DNA of 42,032 nt from CAZPWQ01 sp964590495 (lineage in GTDB: Bacteria > Bacteroidota > Rhodothermia > Balneolales > Balneolaceae), in the NCBI GenBank assembly GCA_964590495.1, contig CAZPWQ010000017.1, positions 1-42,032 on the forward strand, given 5' to 3'. Shown here in pieces: positions 8,155-16,638 of the stretch (its first letter is position 1; every line of letters starts with the position of its first letter). The notes below the pieces were generated by a model. The model searched no databases. It had not been told where the DNA came from and worked only from the letters and a program-made list of their open reading frames with translations. The position numbers and the translations under genes were made by a program.

Positions 8155-9174
8155 TTACTCCTCTTCGGTTTTATATTTATCATTAAACTTTTCTCTTTCT
8201 CTTTCCACTTTTGCCCGATGGCGGCGTTGCAGATGTTCAACTTTGGAACCGTCAACCTGCCGGGCACGTTTCAAAAAATTGTACCCCTTTTCAAGTGCTT
8301 TCTCCGCCTGTTCGGTGGTCGGAGTGAATTTGGCGAATTTAACCATATCGGCTTCCTGCAATACTTCCCTGGTGTCTGTTACCAGGTCCTGGTCAATAGC
8401 TCTTTTATTCAAATGTTGTATGATCTCGCGACTAGAGGATTCGAGAGCGGGAATCCTGTAAAGTGATTCAAAATATTCACGAATAGCATCTCCCAGGCTG
8501 ATATAAAATTCTTCAAACTGTTCTTCCGTATTGGGGTGTGCCTCTTTCAAACCAGCAAGAGTTTGCTGCAATTCTTTAAGAGGATCGCGAAAGGGCGAAG
8601 GCTGAAAGGTTGGCCGGGGCTCGGTTTCAGGTTCGGGGTCCTTTCGTATCAAATAATAATAAAGAGCTGCGGCGGCGATTAACAGCAGAAGGAATCCTAA
8701 AATGTACGGCCACCATTCTGCGGCGAAATCGAAAATCGGTTTAAAGGGACGCAACTGATCGTCTTCGCCCGATAGCAGACTTTGAAAGGAAATAGGGACG
8801 GGATTGGTATATAAAGTAGTAGTATCCTGATCCTGAACCAGGATTACCGGCAGGGCGGGGAGCAGAGTGTCGGTTGTACTGAAAAACTGAAGCTGATAAA
8901 GCACGCTGTCTTTATAGGCATTTACCTTATACTGTTGTCTTTTTCGAATCTCAAAGGCATCGCCGAAATCTGCACTGTCCGGAAATATGACCTCATCATA
9001 TTCATCTCCCCGGTTCAGGGTGATGCTGAATTCGAAATTATCCCCGGCACGAAGTGAATCAGCTTTTAAATATTCACTCACTGTCTGCGCCGAACCCGAA
9101 TTAACAAAACTTAAGGCATATACCACGAAAAAAAATACGCACCGGTAGGTGTTTTTGTGAATTTTCACGTACAA
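8155..9174 (-). CDS. BatD-like membrane protein with cytoplasmic C-terminal region
   Basis: This 339-residue protein has a signal peptide ending near residue 30 (G-S-A-Q), an extracytoplasmic region of about 125 residues rich in predicted strands, one strong membrane helix at about 155-175 (W-W-P-Y-I-L-G-F-L-L-L-L) and a charged cytoplasmic half that is helical and ends in Lys/Glu-rich sequence. A short DUF58-BatA spacer gene of this shape is common in Bat loci, and the N-terminal half resembles the BatD fold; both are inferences. There is no ATG at the start: the codon at 9174 is TTG, and a GTG two codons later (9168) gives an equally good signal peptide. It is translationally linked to batA. 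Confidence 0.6.
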   Translation of the reverse strand: MYVKIHKNTYRCVFFFVVYALSFVNSGSAQTVSEYLKADSLRAGDNFEFSITLNRGDEYDEVIFPDSADFGDAFEIRKRQQYKVNAYKDSVLYQLQFFSTTDTLLPALPVILVQDQDTTTLYTNPVPISFQSLLSGEDDQLRPFKPIFDFAAEWWPYILGFLLLLIAAAALYYYLIRKDPEPETEPRPTFQPSPFRDPLKELQQTLAGLKEAHPNTEEQFEEFYISLGDAIREYFESLYRIPALESSSREIIQHLNKRAIDQDLVTDTREVLQEADMVKFAKFTPTTEQAEKALEKGYNFLKRARQVDGSKVEHLQRRHRAKVEREREKFNDKYKTEEE

Positions 9175-9334
9175 AGGGTAAAGGTTAATTTCAGGTTAAA
9201 TCCGGATAAATTATAAGCGATAAAAATAGAAAAAATCTTTCCTTTCAAAAAAAGCATTCCCGGAAAAAATTGTGTGCATAATAGATCTGAATATGGTATG
9301 TTTAAACGTAATTTTTTAACTCAGAATGTGATAC

Positions 9335-10624
9335 ATGAAATTCCTTTCTTTCTTTTTATTCATTTCCTTATTTATTTTTTCCTGCAACCCCGGCCAGGAA
9401 CTGCCGGCCCGGTCTGAAGAGCCCGACAAACCCGATGGAGAAATTGAGACTGTTTCGCTTGAACAGGAGACCTATGATTTATTTGGCTTTTCCGTAGACA
9501 GCCTAAATATCAATGATCATGAGGTACAACGTAATGAAAGTTTATATCTGATATTGCAGAAATTTAATCTGTCGCCCCGGGAAATATACGAGGTGACAGA
9601 AAAGGCCCGGAACATTATAAATGTCAGGAATTTCAAGCCGGGTCAGAATTATCGTACGTATACATCTTCAGACAGCACTGAATTTCTAAACCGGTTGGTG
9701 TGGCAGCCGAACCTTTTGGACTATGTTGTCTTTGACTGGAAAAAGAAAGATGACGATGGCTCGTTCGAAATATATAAAGCATCCAGAACCTTGGTCACTG
9801 AAAAGAGCATAGCTTTTGGTCAGGTTAACAGTTCACTGTATGAAGCTATAGCAGACGAAGGTAATTCGCCGCTCTTAGCCTATGAAATGTCGGATATTTT
9901 TGCCTGGCAGATCGACTTTTTCCGGCTCCGAAAAGGAGATTCGTTTCGTGTCTTACACGAAAACAAGTATGTCGAGGATGAATTTTTGGGTATGGGCAGG
10001 ATACTGGCTGCGGAATTTACCCATCGTAATGAAACTTTTGAGGCCTATTATTTTTCACATGGAGATGTGGATGGATTTTTTGATGAAGAGGGGCGAAGCG
10101 TACAGAAGGCATTGCTGAAAGCACCATTTAAATACAATCAGCGGATCAGCTCACATTTTTCTCACAACAGGTTTCATCCTGTTTTGAAGCGTAATGTTCC
10201 TCATCACGGTGTAGATTATGCAGCTCCCCATGGAACACCCGTACTGTCGGTTGGAGACGGAACGGTGATCGAGGCGCAGTATCGCGGGGCCAATGGAAAT
10301 ATCGTGAAAATTCGCCATAACAATACTTATAAAACTGCTTATCTCCATCTGAAAGGTTTTGCCAGTGGCATCCGACCGGGTGCAACAGTTAAACAGGGAG
10401 ATGTTATAGGTTATGTCGGAAATACGGGGCGTTCAACAGGCACACATCTTGATTACCGCATTTATAAAAATGAGAAGCCTGTTAATCCTCTCAACGTGGA
10501 ATTACCGGCTTCCGACTCAGTTCCGGAAGAATATATGTCTTTATTTGAAGAGGTGAGAGATTCGCTGAAACAGAAGATGCAGGACCGGGAGGATTCAAGC
10601 CCGTCACTCGTCATCAGAACCTGA
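9335..10624 (+). CDS. M23-family peptidase lipoprotein
   Basis: This 429-residue lipoprotein has lipobox F-S-C with Cys17 as the acylation site. It is probably a peptidoglycan endopeptidase of the LytM/MepM kind. A LysM/OapA-like region lies at about 65-115, an M23 accessory region follows, and the peptidase domain is at about 285-395. The zinc site shows H290-x-x-x-D294 (H-H-G-V-D-Y) and H338 (Y-L-H-L). The second motif, normally H-L-H, reads G-T-H-L-D-Y-R at 369-375: His371 is present but the third zinc ligand is Asp373 in place of His. It could still bind metal with Asp, or be a non-catalytic regulator. It is transcribed against the surrounding Bat genes and sits between DUF58 and the BatD-like gene. 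Confidence 0.85.
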   Translation: MKFLSFFLFISLFIFSCNPGQELPARSEEPDKPDGEIETVSLEQETYDLFGFSVDSLNINDHEVQRNESLYLILQKFNLSPREIYEVTEKARNIINVRNFKPGQNYRTYTSSDSTEFLNRLVWQPNLLDYVVFDWKKKDDDGSFEIYKASRTLVTEKSIAFGQVNSSLYEAIADEGNSPLLAYEMSDIFAWQIDFFRLRKGDSFRVLHENKYVEDEFLGMGRILAAEFTHRNETFEAYYFSHGDVDGFFDEEGRSVQKALLKAPFKYNQRISSHFSHNRFHPVLKRNVPHHGVDYAAPHGTPVLSVGDGTVIEAQYRGANGNIVKIRHNNTYKTAYLHLKGFASGIRPGATVKQGDVIGYVGNTGRSTGTHLDYRIYKNEKPVNPLNVELPASDSVPEEYMSLFEEVRDSLKQKMQDREDSSPSLVIRT

Positions 10625-10662
10625 TAAATTCATGCTGTGGCGTTAGACTTGTACCCTTATCC

Positions 10663-10778
10663 CTCGTCCCGGTGCTCTGCCCCGGGACGTTGGCGCGGGC
10701 CGCTCTGCTGCCCGATAAATGTGGAGCAGAGCACCACGGCCGGCCGTTTCGCATCCGCCAAGCCGGCGGAGAAACGAG
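10663..10778. repeat. GC-rich palindromic element with CTCTGC core
   Basis: This 116-base GC-rich block lies between convergent genes. It opens with CTCGT and closes with ACGAG. Inside are a hairpin with arms CGTCCCGG and CCGGGACG around TGCTCTGC, a second GCTCTGCTGCCC segment, and GGAGCAGAGCACC, the complement of the first core. It is far more GC-rich than its surroundings. Similar CGTCCC...GCTCTGC...GGGACG palindromes are known as dispersed intergenic repeats in many bacteria. Related shorter copies occur here at 27271-27290 and 38886-38977. Confidence 0.7.
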
Positions 10779-10819
10779 AATAATTTACTAAGTTCACTGG
10801 TAAGTGCCTTAGTGGTAGT

Positions 10820-11695
10820 TCAATACCGCTGTACACGGCGGTGAAAGAAATTCATCAGCGGTTGTACATATGATTGATTCGTTTTGAGTTCAATCGTATC
10901 AATTTTCATGCGCATGAATTGATCCCGCAACTTCGCCTTTCGAACATACCGTTTCTTTTGATATTCATTCCGGACCTTCCTGCTGGAGGTGTCAACAAGC
11001 ACTTCTTCACCGGTTTCAGCATCGTGAAGCGGGACCAAACCTATATTCGGCAGTTTGTCTTCCAGTTCATCATTGATAAAAATATTAACCAGGTCGTGTT
11101 TCCGGCTGGTGATTTTAACCTGTTTATCAAACCCTTCATCCTGAAAATCACTGGCCAATATTATAATTGCACGGCGATTCAACATCCTGTTGACATATGA
11201 TAAAGCTTCGCTGATATCAGTTCCTTGTCCGTCGGGATCTATCGTCAGCAGTTCCCGTATCAGGCGCAAGACATGCAGGCGTCCCTTTTTGGGCGGAATT
11301 ACTTTTTCGACTACATCAGTAAAAAGTAGAAGACCGACTTTGTCGTTATTCTTAATTGCACTGAATGCAAGAACAGCACAGATTTCTATAGCAAGTTCCA
11401 TCTTGCTTTGATTATTCGTGCCAAAAACACCGCTGGAAGATATATCCACACAAAGCATCAGTGTCTGTTCCCGTTCCTCCTCAAACTGTTTAATGAACGG
11501 ATCACCCGTACGTGCTGTCACATTCCAGTCTATCTGCCTGATATCATCACCATAATGGTATTGCCGGACTTCGGAAAATTCCATACCGCGTCCCTTAAAA
11601 GCAGATTGATATTCTCCTCCGAAGAGGTTGTTAACCATGCCTTTGGTTCGAATTTCAATCTTGCGAACTTTCTTAAGTATCTCTTTGGAAATCAT
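10820..11695 (-). CDS. DUF58 domain protein of the Bat locus
   Basis: This 291-residue cytoplasmic protein has the DUF58 hallmark G-R-G-M-E-F-S-E-V-R-x-Y at about 36-46, then D-D-I-R-Q-I-D-W-N-V-T-A-R at about 50-62 and a vWA-like core with D-I-S-S-S at 84-88. DUF58 proteins are usually encoded between a MoxR-type AAA+ ATPase and Bat vWA proteins, and are thought to act with the MoxR ATPase as adaptors. No moxR is adjacent: the next gene upstream is alanine dehydrogenase on the other strand. The BatD-like and batA genes continue on this strand only after the intervening M23 gene, 1.6 kb away. Confidence 0.88.
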   Translation of the reverse strand: MISKEILKKVRKIEIRTKGMVNNLFGGEYQSAFKGRGMEFSEVRQYHYGDDIRQIDWNVTARTGDPFIKQFEEEREQTLMLCVDISSSGVFGTNNQSKMELAIEICAVLAFSAIKNNDKVGLLLFTDVVEKVIPPKKGRLHVLRLIRELLTIDPDGQGTDISEALSYVNRMLNRRAIIILASDFQDEGFDKQVKITSRKHDLVNIFINDELEDKLPNIGLVPLHDAETGEEVLVDTSSRKVRNEYQKKRYVRKAKLRDQFMRMKIDTIELKTNQSYVQPLMNFFHRRVQRY

Positions 11696-11760
11696 ATTCT
11701 GTTCTATTAATCAAACTTTTATACAGGATAAAACTAAATATAGGATTATGAAAATAAATA

Positions 11761-11832
11761 TACCGGATACCAGATACCAGATACCAGATACCGGATATCG
11801 GACATGCTGGACATGCTGACTCCTGACTCCTG
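11761..11832. repeat. 7-mer tandem repeat tract between DUF58 gene and ald
   Basis: On the plus strand the units are TACCGGA, three TACCAGA, TACCGGA and TATCGGA. Two partial copies around GACATGCTG follow, and finally two TGACTCC (11817-11830). The 7-base period holds except for the 9-base GACATGCTG step. This tract lies in a divergent promoter region, not at a stop codon, and ends about 45 bases upstream of the ald -7 box. Its unit is the same GGATACC family found after batA. Confidence 0.88.
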
Positions 11833-11875
11833 CGGATTTTTAAAAGGTCTCTTAAAATTTTTCTGAAAAAATACC

Positions 11876-11883
11876 TACCTTTG
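11876..11883 (+). promoter_or_regulatory. Candidate ald promoter -7 box
   Basis: TACCTTTG matches the Bacteroidota sigma-70 -7 consensus TAnnTTTG exactly and lies 46 bases before the ald ATG, giving a plausible leader of about 40 bases. A clear TTTG at the -33 position is missing; the region there is T-rich. Confidence 0.5.
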
Positions 11884-11929
11884 GCACGTAATAAATTATT
11901 CCTGAATAACTATCAAATATACATCATCC

Positions 11930-13042
11930 ATGATTATAGGTGTACCCAAAGAGATAAAAACCCATGAAAATCGCGTGGCGCTACTACCGGGCGGGGTTTT
12001 TAATTTAAAAAGAAATGGTCATGACGTACTTATCGAGAAGGGAGCGGGTATAGGCAGTGGTTTTTCCGATGAAAAATATATTGAAGCCGGAGCACAAATT
12101 ATGGATGATGTCGAAAAACTCTGGGAACAATCCGACATGATCATGAAAGTTAAAGAACCCATCAGTGTTGAGTACGGGCGAATGAGAGAGGGTCAGATTA
12201 TATTTACCTACTTTCATTTTGCAGCCAGTCGAGAGCTGACAGAGGCGGTTATTGAATCAAAGTGCATTGCCATAGCCTATGAGACAGTTGAAAAGAAAGA
12301 CGGCTCTTTACCACTGTTAATTCCGATGAGTGAAGTTGCAGGACGAATGGCGACGCAGGAAGGGGCTAAATACCTTGAAAAGCCGCAGGGAGGCAAAGGT
12401 ATCCTGTTGGGTGGTATACCGGGTGTAAAGCCATCAAATGTTATGATTCTCGGTGGTGGCGTAGTGGGAGTCAATGCAGCCAAAATAGCTGCGGGTATGG
12501 GAGCGAATACAACTATAATGGATATCAGTATGCCTCGCCTTCGATATCTCGATGATGTTATGCCCAGAAATGTCGATACCATGTTTTCATCCGAAGCTAA
12601 TATTAAAAGTTTATTGCCGGATGTCGACTTAGTGATTGGAGCGGTTTTAAAACCGGGGGCCAAAGCGCCTCATCTTATAAGTAAAGAGATGCTTGGAGAT
12701 ATGGAAAAAGGTGCTGTTCTTGTGGATGTTGCCATTGACCAGGGAGGATGCTTTGAAACTTCCAAACCCACCACGCACGACCAACCTATTTATGATGTGA
12801 ATGGTATTGTTCACTATTGTGTAGCGAATATGCCCGGGGCAGTGCCCTTTACATCTACGCTGGGACTCACAAATGTAACATTGCCTTACGCTGTTGATGT
12901 AGCCAACAAAGGATGGGAAAAGGCAGTGAGGGATGATCCCGAGCTGCAAAAAGGACTTAATATTCTGTTTGGGGATATCGTTTACAGAGATGTAGCTGAG
13001 GCTTTTGACCTTGAGTTTATTGCTATGGAAAGGGCATTCTGA
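11930..13042 (+). CDS. ald: Alanine dehydrogenase
   Basis: This 370-residue NAD-dependent enzyme interconverts L-alanine with pyruvate and ammonia. The N terminus M-I-I-G-V-P-K-E-I-K-x-x-E-x-R-V-A is diagnostic. The substrate-binding Lys is in K-V-K-E-P near 74, the catalytic His in Y-F-H-F-A-A near 96, the NAD-binding glycine run G-G-G-V-V-G near 176 and the catalytic Asp in D-V-A-I-D-Q-G-G near 268. Length is standard for the family. It appears monocistronic: it has its own -7 box and is followed by a 254-base gap before parA. Unlike many neighbours, its 3' end has no 7-mer tract. Confidence 0.97.
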   Translation: MIIGVPKEIKTHENRVALLPGGVFNLKRNGHDVLIEKGAGIGSGFSDEKYIEAGAQIMDDVEKLWEQSDMIMKVKEPISVEYGRMREGQIIFTYFHFAASRELTEAVIESKCIAIAYETVEKKDGSLPLLIPMSEVAGRMATQEGAKYLEKPQGGKGILLGGIPGVKPSNVMILGGGVVGVNAAKIAAGMGANTTIMDISMPRLRYLDDVMPRNVDTMFSSEANIKSLLPDVDLVIGAVLKPGAKAPHLISKEMLGDMEKGAVLVDVAIDQGGCFETSKPTTHDQPIYDVNGIVHYCVANMPGAVPFTSTLGLTNVTLPYAVDVANKGWEKAVRDDPELQKGLNILFGDIVYRDVAEAFDLEFIAMERAF

Positions 13043-13296
13043 TCGATTCATAGCAGGAGCAGATTTTAACGTTTATCTATTGATATTTCATAATTACTGG
13101 TTAAAGGATTAAACCAATATGTGGATGAATTGAAAACTTGTATTATATGATATAGCCTAACCATTTGGCATCCAATGAGATATGATTTGTACTCACTACA
13201 GAGTAACTTGTTAATAAGTATTCTTGTTTACCATACAACATCCCATTATATTTTTGATTAACTATATGAATAATACTTGTTACAGACTTATTTTAC

Positions 13297-14100
13297 ATGG
13301 GTAAAGTAATCGCCATTGCAAATCAGAAAGGGGGGGTTGGTAAGACAACCACGGCTATTAACCTGGCTGCCAGCCTTGCTGCAATTGAACACACTACACT
13401 GGTTATAGATATTGATCCGCAAAGTAATACAACAAGCGGGCTGGGAATAGAATCAAAGACTGTTTCTAATTCGGTTTATGAAGTTATGGTAGGCGGGGTA
13501 GATGCAAGTGATGCGGTTCGGGAGACAGAACTTCCGTTCCTGGACCTGATTCCATCTCATATAAATCTTGTCGGTGCTGAAATCGAGATGATCGATCGCG
13601 AACAACGCGAACGTATTTTGCAGAAGGCGATTCAGGATATCAGAGATCAATATGATTTTGTAATTATAGATTGTCCGCCTTCTCTGGGTTTGCTGACAAT
13701 TAACGCCCTGACCGGTTCCGATTCCGTTCTCATTCCGGTTCAATGCGAATATTTTGCCCTGGAAGGGCTCGGTCAGCTTTTAAATACGATAAAGATTGTA
13801 CGCCAGCATCTGAATACCGAACTAGAAATAGAAGGTGTATTGCTGACTATGTACGATTCCAGAACCCGGCTTTCGGATCAGGTAGCCGATGAGGTTCGAA
13901 AATATTTCGAAGATCGTGTCTTTGAGTCAGTGATTTCACGGAATGTTCGTCTGGCGGAAGCCCCGAGTTTTGGCAAACCTGCACTTTTATACGATTCTAC
14001 CAGTGTGGGTTCAAAGAATTACCTGTCTTTGGCAAGAGAGATTATTCATCGCAATAAAAATTTATTCAAAGATAGTCCTGTTTTCGCAAGTAGTAAGTAA
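13297..14100 (+). CDS. parA: Chromosome partitioning ATPase ParA (Soj)
   Basis: This 267-residue protein is the Walker-type ATPase that moves ParB-parS complexes over the nucleoid. The deviant Walker A motif K-G-G-V-G-K-T-T is at 11-18, D-x-D-P-Q-x-N follows near 40, and Walker B is in V-I-I-D-C-P-P-S near 125. It starts almost directly with the P-loop, so it is the short chromosomal type without an N-terminal HTH. parB follows after 14 bases in the same operon. No dnaA, gidB or mnmG gene is nearby. Confidence 0.96.
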   Translation: MGKVIAIANQKGGVGKTTTAINLAASLAAIEHTTLVIDIDPQSNTTSGLGIESKTVSNSVYEVMVGGVDASDAVRETELPFLDLIPSHINLVGAEIEMIDREQRERILQKAIQDIRDQYDFVIIDCPPSLGLLTINALTGSDSVLIPVQCEYFALEGLGQLLNTIKIVRQHLNTELEIEGVLLTMYDSRTRLSDQVADEVRKYFEDRVFESVISRNVRLAEAPSFGKPALLYDSTSVGSKNYLSLAREIIHRNKNLFKDSPVFASSK

Positions 14101-14114
14101 GGATTAATCAATAT

Positions 14115-15038
14115 ATGGCATCTAAAAAAGTATTAGGTCGCGGTTTAGGAGCTTTCTTCCCTGAATATGATGATGAAGGAGAGGGAGAAAAGAGCAGCAA
14201 AGGCGAGCAGGAAAATGTGTATGTAGATCCCAAAAAACGTGTAAATATTGTTTTACATGTGCCGATTGAGAATATACGCGCAAATCCTCATCAGCCGCGG
14301 TCCGAGTTTAATGAAGAGCGGCTGGAAGAATTAGCCCATTCTATCAAAAAACATGGCTTGATTCAACCGGTAACGGTGCGTTATATCGGGGAAAAGCGTT
14401 TTGAACTTATCAGCGGTGAACGAAGATTGCGAGCTTCGAAACTGGCAGGGAAAAAAGAAATACCTGCTTATATCCGGGAAGTTGATGATGAAGATATTAT
14501 TTCCTTTGCCTTAATTGAAAATATTCAGCGCGAAGATTTAAACCCGATCGAGATAGCGCTGGGCTATAAACGTCTGGTTGAGGAAGCAGGTTATACACAG
14601 GCAGAAGTGGCCGAACGTGTCGGAAAGAATCGTACGACGGTCACTAATATGTTGCGGTTGTTAAATCTTCCTCCTTTTATTCAGGCTGCACTGCGGGATA
14701 ACAAAATATCGATGGGACATGCACGTGCGTTAATATCCATAGAAGACCCGGATGTCCAGGAAACTATTTTTAAAAAAGCGGTAAAAAATGAATATTCGGT
14801 CCGGCAGATAGAAAAGGCAGTACGGGCTTTGGATAAACATGAAAAAGAGGAAGATAAACAAGAGCAGGATACCGAAGAGCATCGTACATTTCTTGATGAA
14901 ATATCTAATCGGTTGCGACGTACCTTAAGCACGAAAGTAAATATCAACTCTAAGAAGAATGGCGGCGAAATACGCATTGAATATTATTCCGATGATGAAT
15001 TGGAGCGGCTTATCGAATTGTTCGATTCGATTGATTGA
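14115..15038 (+). CDS. parB: Chromosome partitioning protein ParB (Spo0J)
   Basis: This 307-residue CTP-dependent clamp loads at parS sites. The N-terminal L-G-R-G-L-G-A-F-F box interacts with ParA. The ParB/sulfiredoxin-like CTP-binding domain (about 45-140) has G-E-R-R-L-R at 101-106 and E-N-I-Q-R at 135-139. The DNA-binding HTH is at about 162-183 (T-Q-A-E-V-A-E-R-V-G). An acidic/Gln linker leads to the C-terminal dimerisation region. No clear parS (TGTTTCACGTGAAACA) was found in the window. The 3' end overlaps the start of the DUF5683 gene. Confidence 0.96.
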   Translation: MASKKVLGRGLGAFFPEYDDEGEGEKSSKGEQENVYVDPKKRVNIVLHVPIENIRANPHQPRSEFNEERLEELAHSIKKHGLIQPVTVRYIGEKRFELISGERRLRASKLAGKKEIPAYIREVDDEDIISFALIENIQREDLNPIEIALGYKRLVEEAGYTQAEVAERVGKNRTTVTNMLRLLNLPPFIQAALRDNKISMGHARALISIEDPDVQETIFKKAVKNEYSVRQIEKAVRALDKHEKEEDKQEQDTEEHRTFLDEISNRLRRTLSTKVNINSKKNGGEIRIEYYSDDELERLIELFDSID

Positions 15039-15675
15039 TACTTTTTTTATCGTTTTCCTGCTTACAACCATAAGTTCAGCTCAAAACTATAACAGCAGAT
15101 TTTCCTCTGCGCCAGGTATGTCAGCCTTTTCAACTCTGCAAATAGAACCTGTTCAGAACAGTCGATCAGGATATTTGTTGTTACAGGATTCCGTTTCTAA
15201 TAATTATCCCGATCCAAAAAGTGTGATGTATAAGTCAATGATAATCCCGGGCTGGGGACAGATTACTAATAAACAGGTCTGGAAAGTTCCGATTGTGTAC
15301 GGACTGATTGGAGGACTTGCAGGGTACAGTATTTTTTTGCATAAAAAATACCATGACTTTCGGGCGGCTTATTATAATCTCAACCCCGATACTCCTGAAG
15401 ATATGAGGTTCGGTTCCACTCCAGATTATATTCCGTCAAACGCTAACCTGGAATCTCTTCGGTCGTCCAGAGATGCTTTTCGTAACCGCCGGGATATGGT
15501 ATATATTGGGGTTGTATTGGCTTATGGTTTGAACATATTGGATGCCTACGTTTTTGCCCATATGCGTACTTTCGATGTGTCGGAGGATCTAAGTATGCGC
15601 ACCCGCATTAAACCTTCTGTAATAGAAAATACCGCTCCGGCTTTAAGCGTATCGATAGATTTAATTTCCAAATAA
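15031..15675 (+). CDS. DUF5683-family exported protein
   Basis: The protein is of unknown function. It has an N-terminal hydrophobic export signal (D-T-F-F-I-V-F-L-L-T-T-I-S-S-A-Q), the conserved P-K-S-V-M-Y-K-S-M-I-I-P-G-W-G-Q-I-T-N block and two later hydrophobic segments (V-Y-G-L-I-G-G-L-A-G-Y-S and I-G-V-V-L-A-Y-G-L-N-I-L-D-A-Y-V). This is the DUF5683 pattern, and a DUF5683 gene right after parB is common in Bacteroidota. The start is uncertain. A TTG at 15031 overlaps parB by 8 bases and gives a compact signal peptide of about 214 residues in total. ATGs at 14992 and 14995 would add 12-13 residues and overlap parB by over 40 bases. Confidence 0.8.
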   Translation: MIDTFFIVFLLTTISSAQNYNSRFSSAPGMSAFSTLQIEPVQNSRSGYLLLQDSVSNNYPDPKSVMYKSMIIPGWGQITNKQVWKVPIVYGLIGGLAGYSIFLHKKYHDFRAAYYNLNPDTPEDMRFGSTPDYIPSNANLESLRSSRDAFRNRRDMVYIGVVLAYGLNILDAYVFAHMRTFDVSEDLSMRTRIKPSVIENTAPALSVSIDLISK

Positions 15676-15687
15676 CAGATTTTTATA

Positions 15688-16386
15688 ATGAAAAAGAACA
15701 ATGATAAGCTGAATGTTCCGGCTTCGTTTGATGATCGCCATGACAGCGACGTGTGGAGTATTTTTAAAATAATGGGAGAGTTCGTAGAAGGCTATGACAA
15801 GTTGTTTAAAATTGGGCCATGCGTCTCTATTTTTGGTTCGGCGCGTGTTAAAGAAGGAGATACTACATATGAACAGGCACGTGTAACAGCCAGAAAAATA
15901 ACCAAACAGGGTTTCGGGATTATTACAGGCGGTGGCCCGGGAGTCATGGAAGCGGCTAATAAAGGCGCACAGGAGGGGGAAGGGAAATCAGTTGGTCTTG
16001 GTATAAGTTTACCGTTTGAACAGGGGGTTAATGATTTTGTGGATCCTGACTATGTAATCAACTTCAATTACTTTTTTGCCCGGAAAGTAATGTTTGTAAA
16101 ATATGCCCAGGGTTTTATTGTATTTCCCGGGGGGTTCGGCACCCTGGATGAATTTTTTGAAGCTATGACTTTAATTCAAACCCATAAAATAACCCGTTTT
16201 CCTGTTGTCCTGATCGGTACAGATTACTGGAATGGTTTGATTGAGTGGATGAAAGAAACCATGATTAAAAATGGCACTATATCCCCGGAAGATGTTAATC
16301 TGTTTCATTTGACCGATGATCATGAAGAAGCAGTGGAAATTATCTGTGATTTCTACCAAAAACATGCCTTAAGTCCTAATTTTTAA
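15688..16386 (+). CDS. LOG-family (TIGR00730) nucleotide-processing protein
   Basis: This 232-residue Rossmann-fold protein is of the lysine decarboxylase-like/LOG family. The two diagnostic motifs are present: G-G-G-P-G-V-M-E-A-A-N at 81-91 and P-G-G-F-G-T-L-D-E at 147-155. Characterised LOG proteins hydrolyse cytokinin riboside 5'-monophosphates; in non-plant-associated bacteria the real substrate is often another nucleoside monophosphate. It starts 12 bases after the DUF5683 stop and likely belongs to the parA operon. The longer N terminus (about 40 residues before G-P-C-V-S-I-F-G-S-A-R) is typical of one LOG subgroup. Confidence 0.88.
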   Translation: MKKNNDKLNVPASFDDRHDSDVWSIFKIMGEFVEGYDKLFKIGPCVSIFGSARVKEGDTTYEQARVTARKITKQGFGIITGGGPGVMEAANKGAQEGEGKSVGLGISLPFEQGVNDFVDPDYVINFNYFFARKVMFVKYAQGFIVFPGGFGTLDEFFEAMTLIQTHKITRFPVVLIGTDYWNGLIEWMKETMIKNGTISPEDVNLFHLTDDHEEAVEIICDFYQKHALSPNF

Positions 16387-16638
16387 ATTAGGTTGAAATA
16401 CTGGTGAGCCTTTTTACGTTATCATCGTGAATTCAGAGAAACAAATGAAACAAATTTAGCTGAATTGAATTTAAAAACGTTAATAAGCGAGTAACCTCAT
16501 CAATAGAGAACATAAAAGAGAACACATAAAGTATAATATTTACAAAGGTTTAGCTTCATATTTGTTTTACTTTTAAAAAATATGTTTTATTCATTACATT
16601 ACTCGCTTTAATTACTCAAACTCAAAACGAAATGAACA

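Noticed and set aside
14959..15030. Longer N terminus for the DUF5683 protein starting at an ATG inside parB
   Set aside because: It would overlap parB by 80 bases and put about 24 extra residues before a complete signal peptide.
15871..15886. Possible parS site near parAB (GGCACGTGTAACA in the LOG gene)
   Set aside because: Only the CACGTG core and part of one arm match TGTTTCACGTGAAACA; the other arm does not, and it is inside a coding region.
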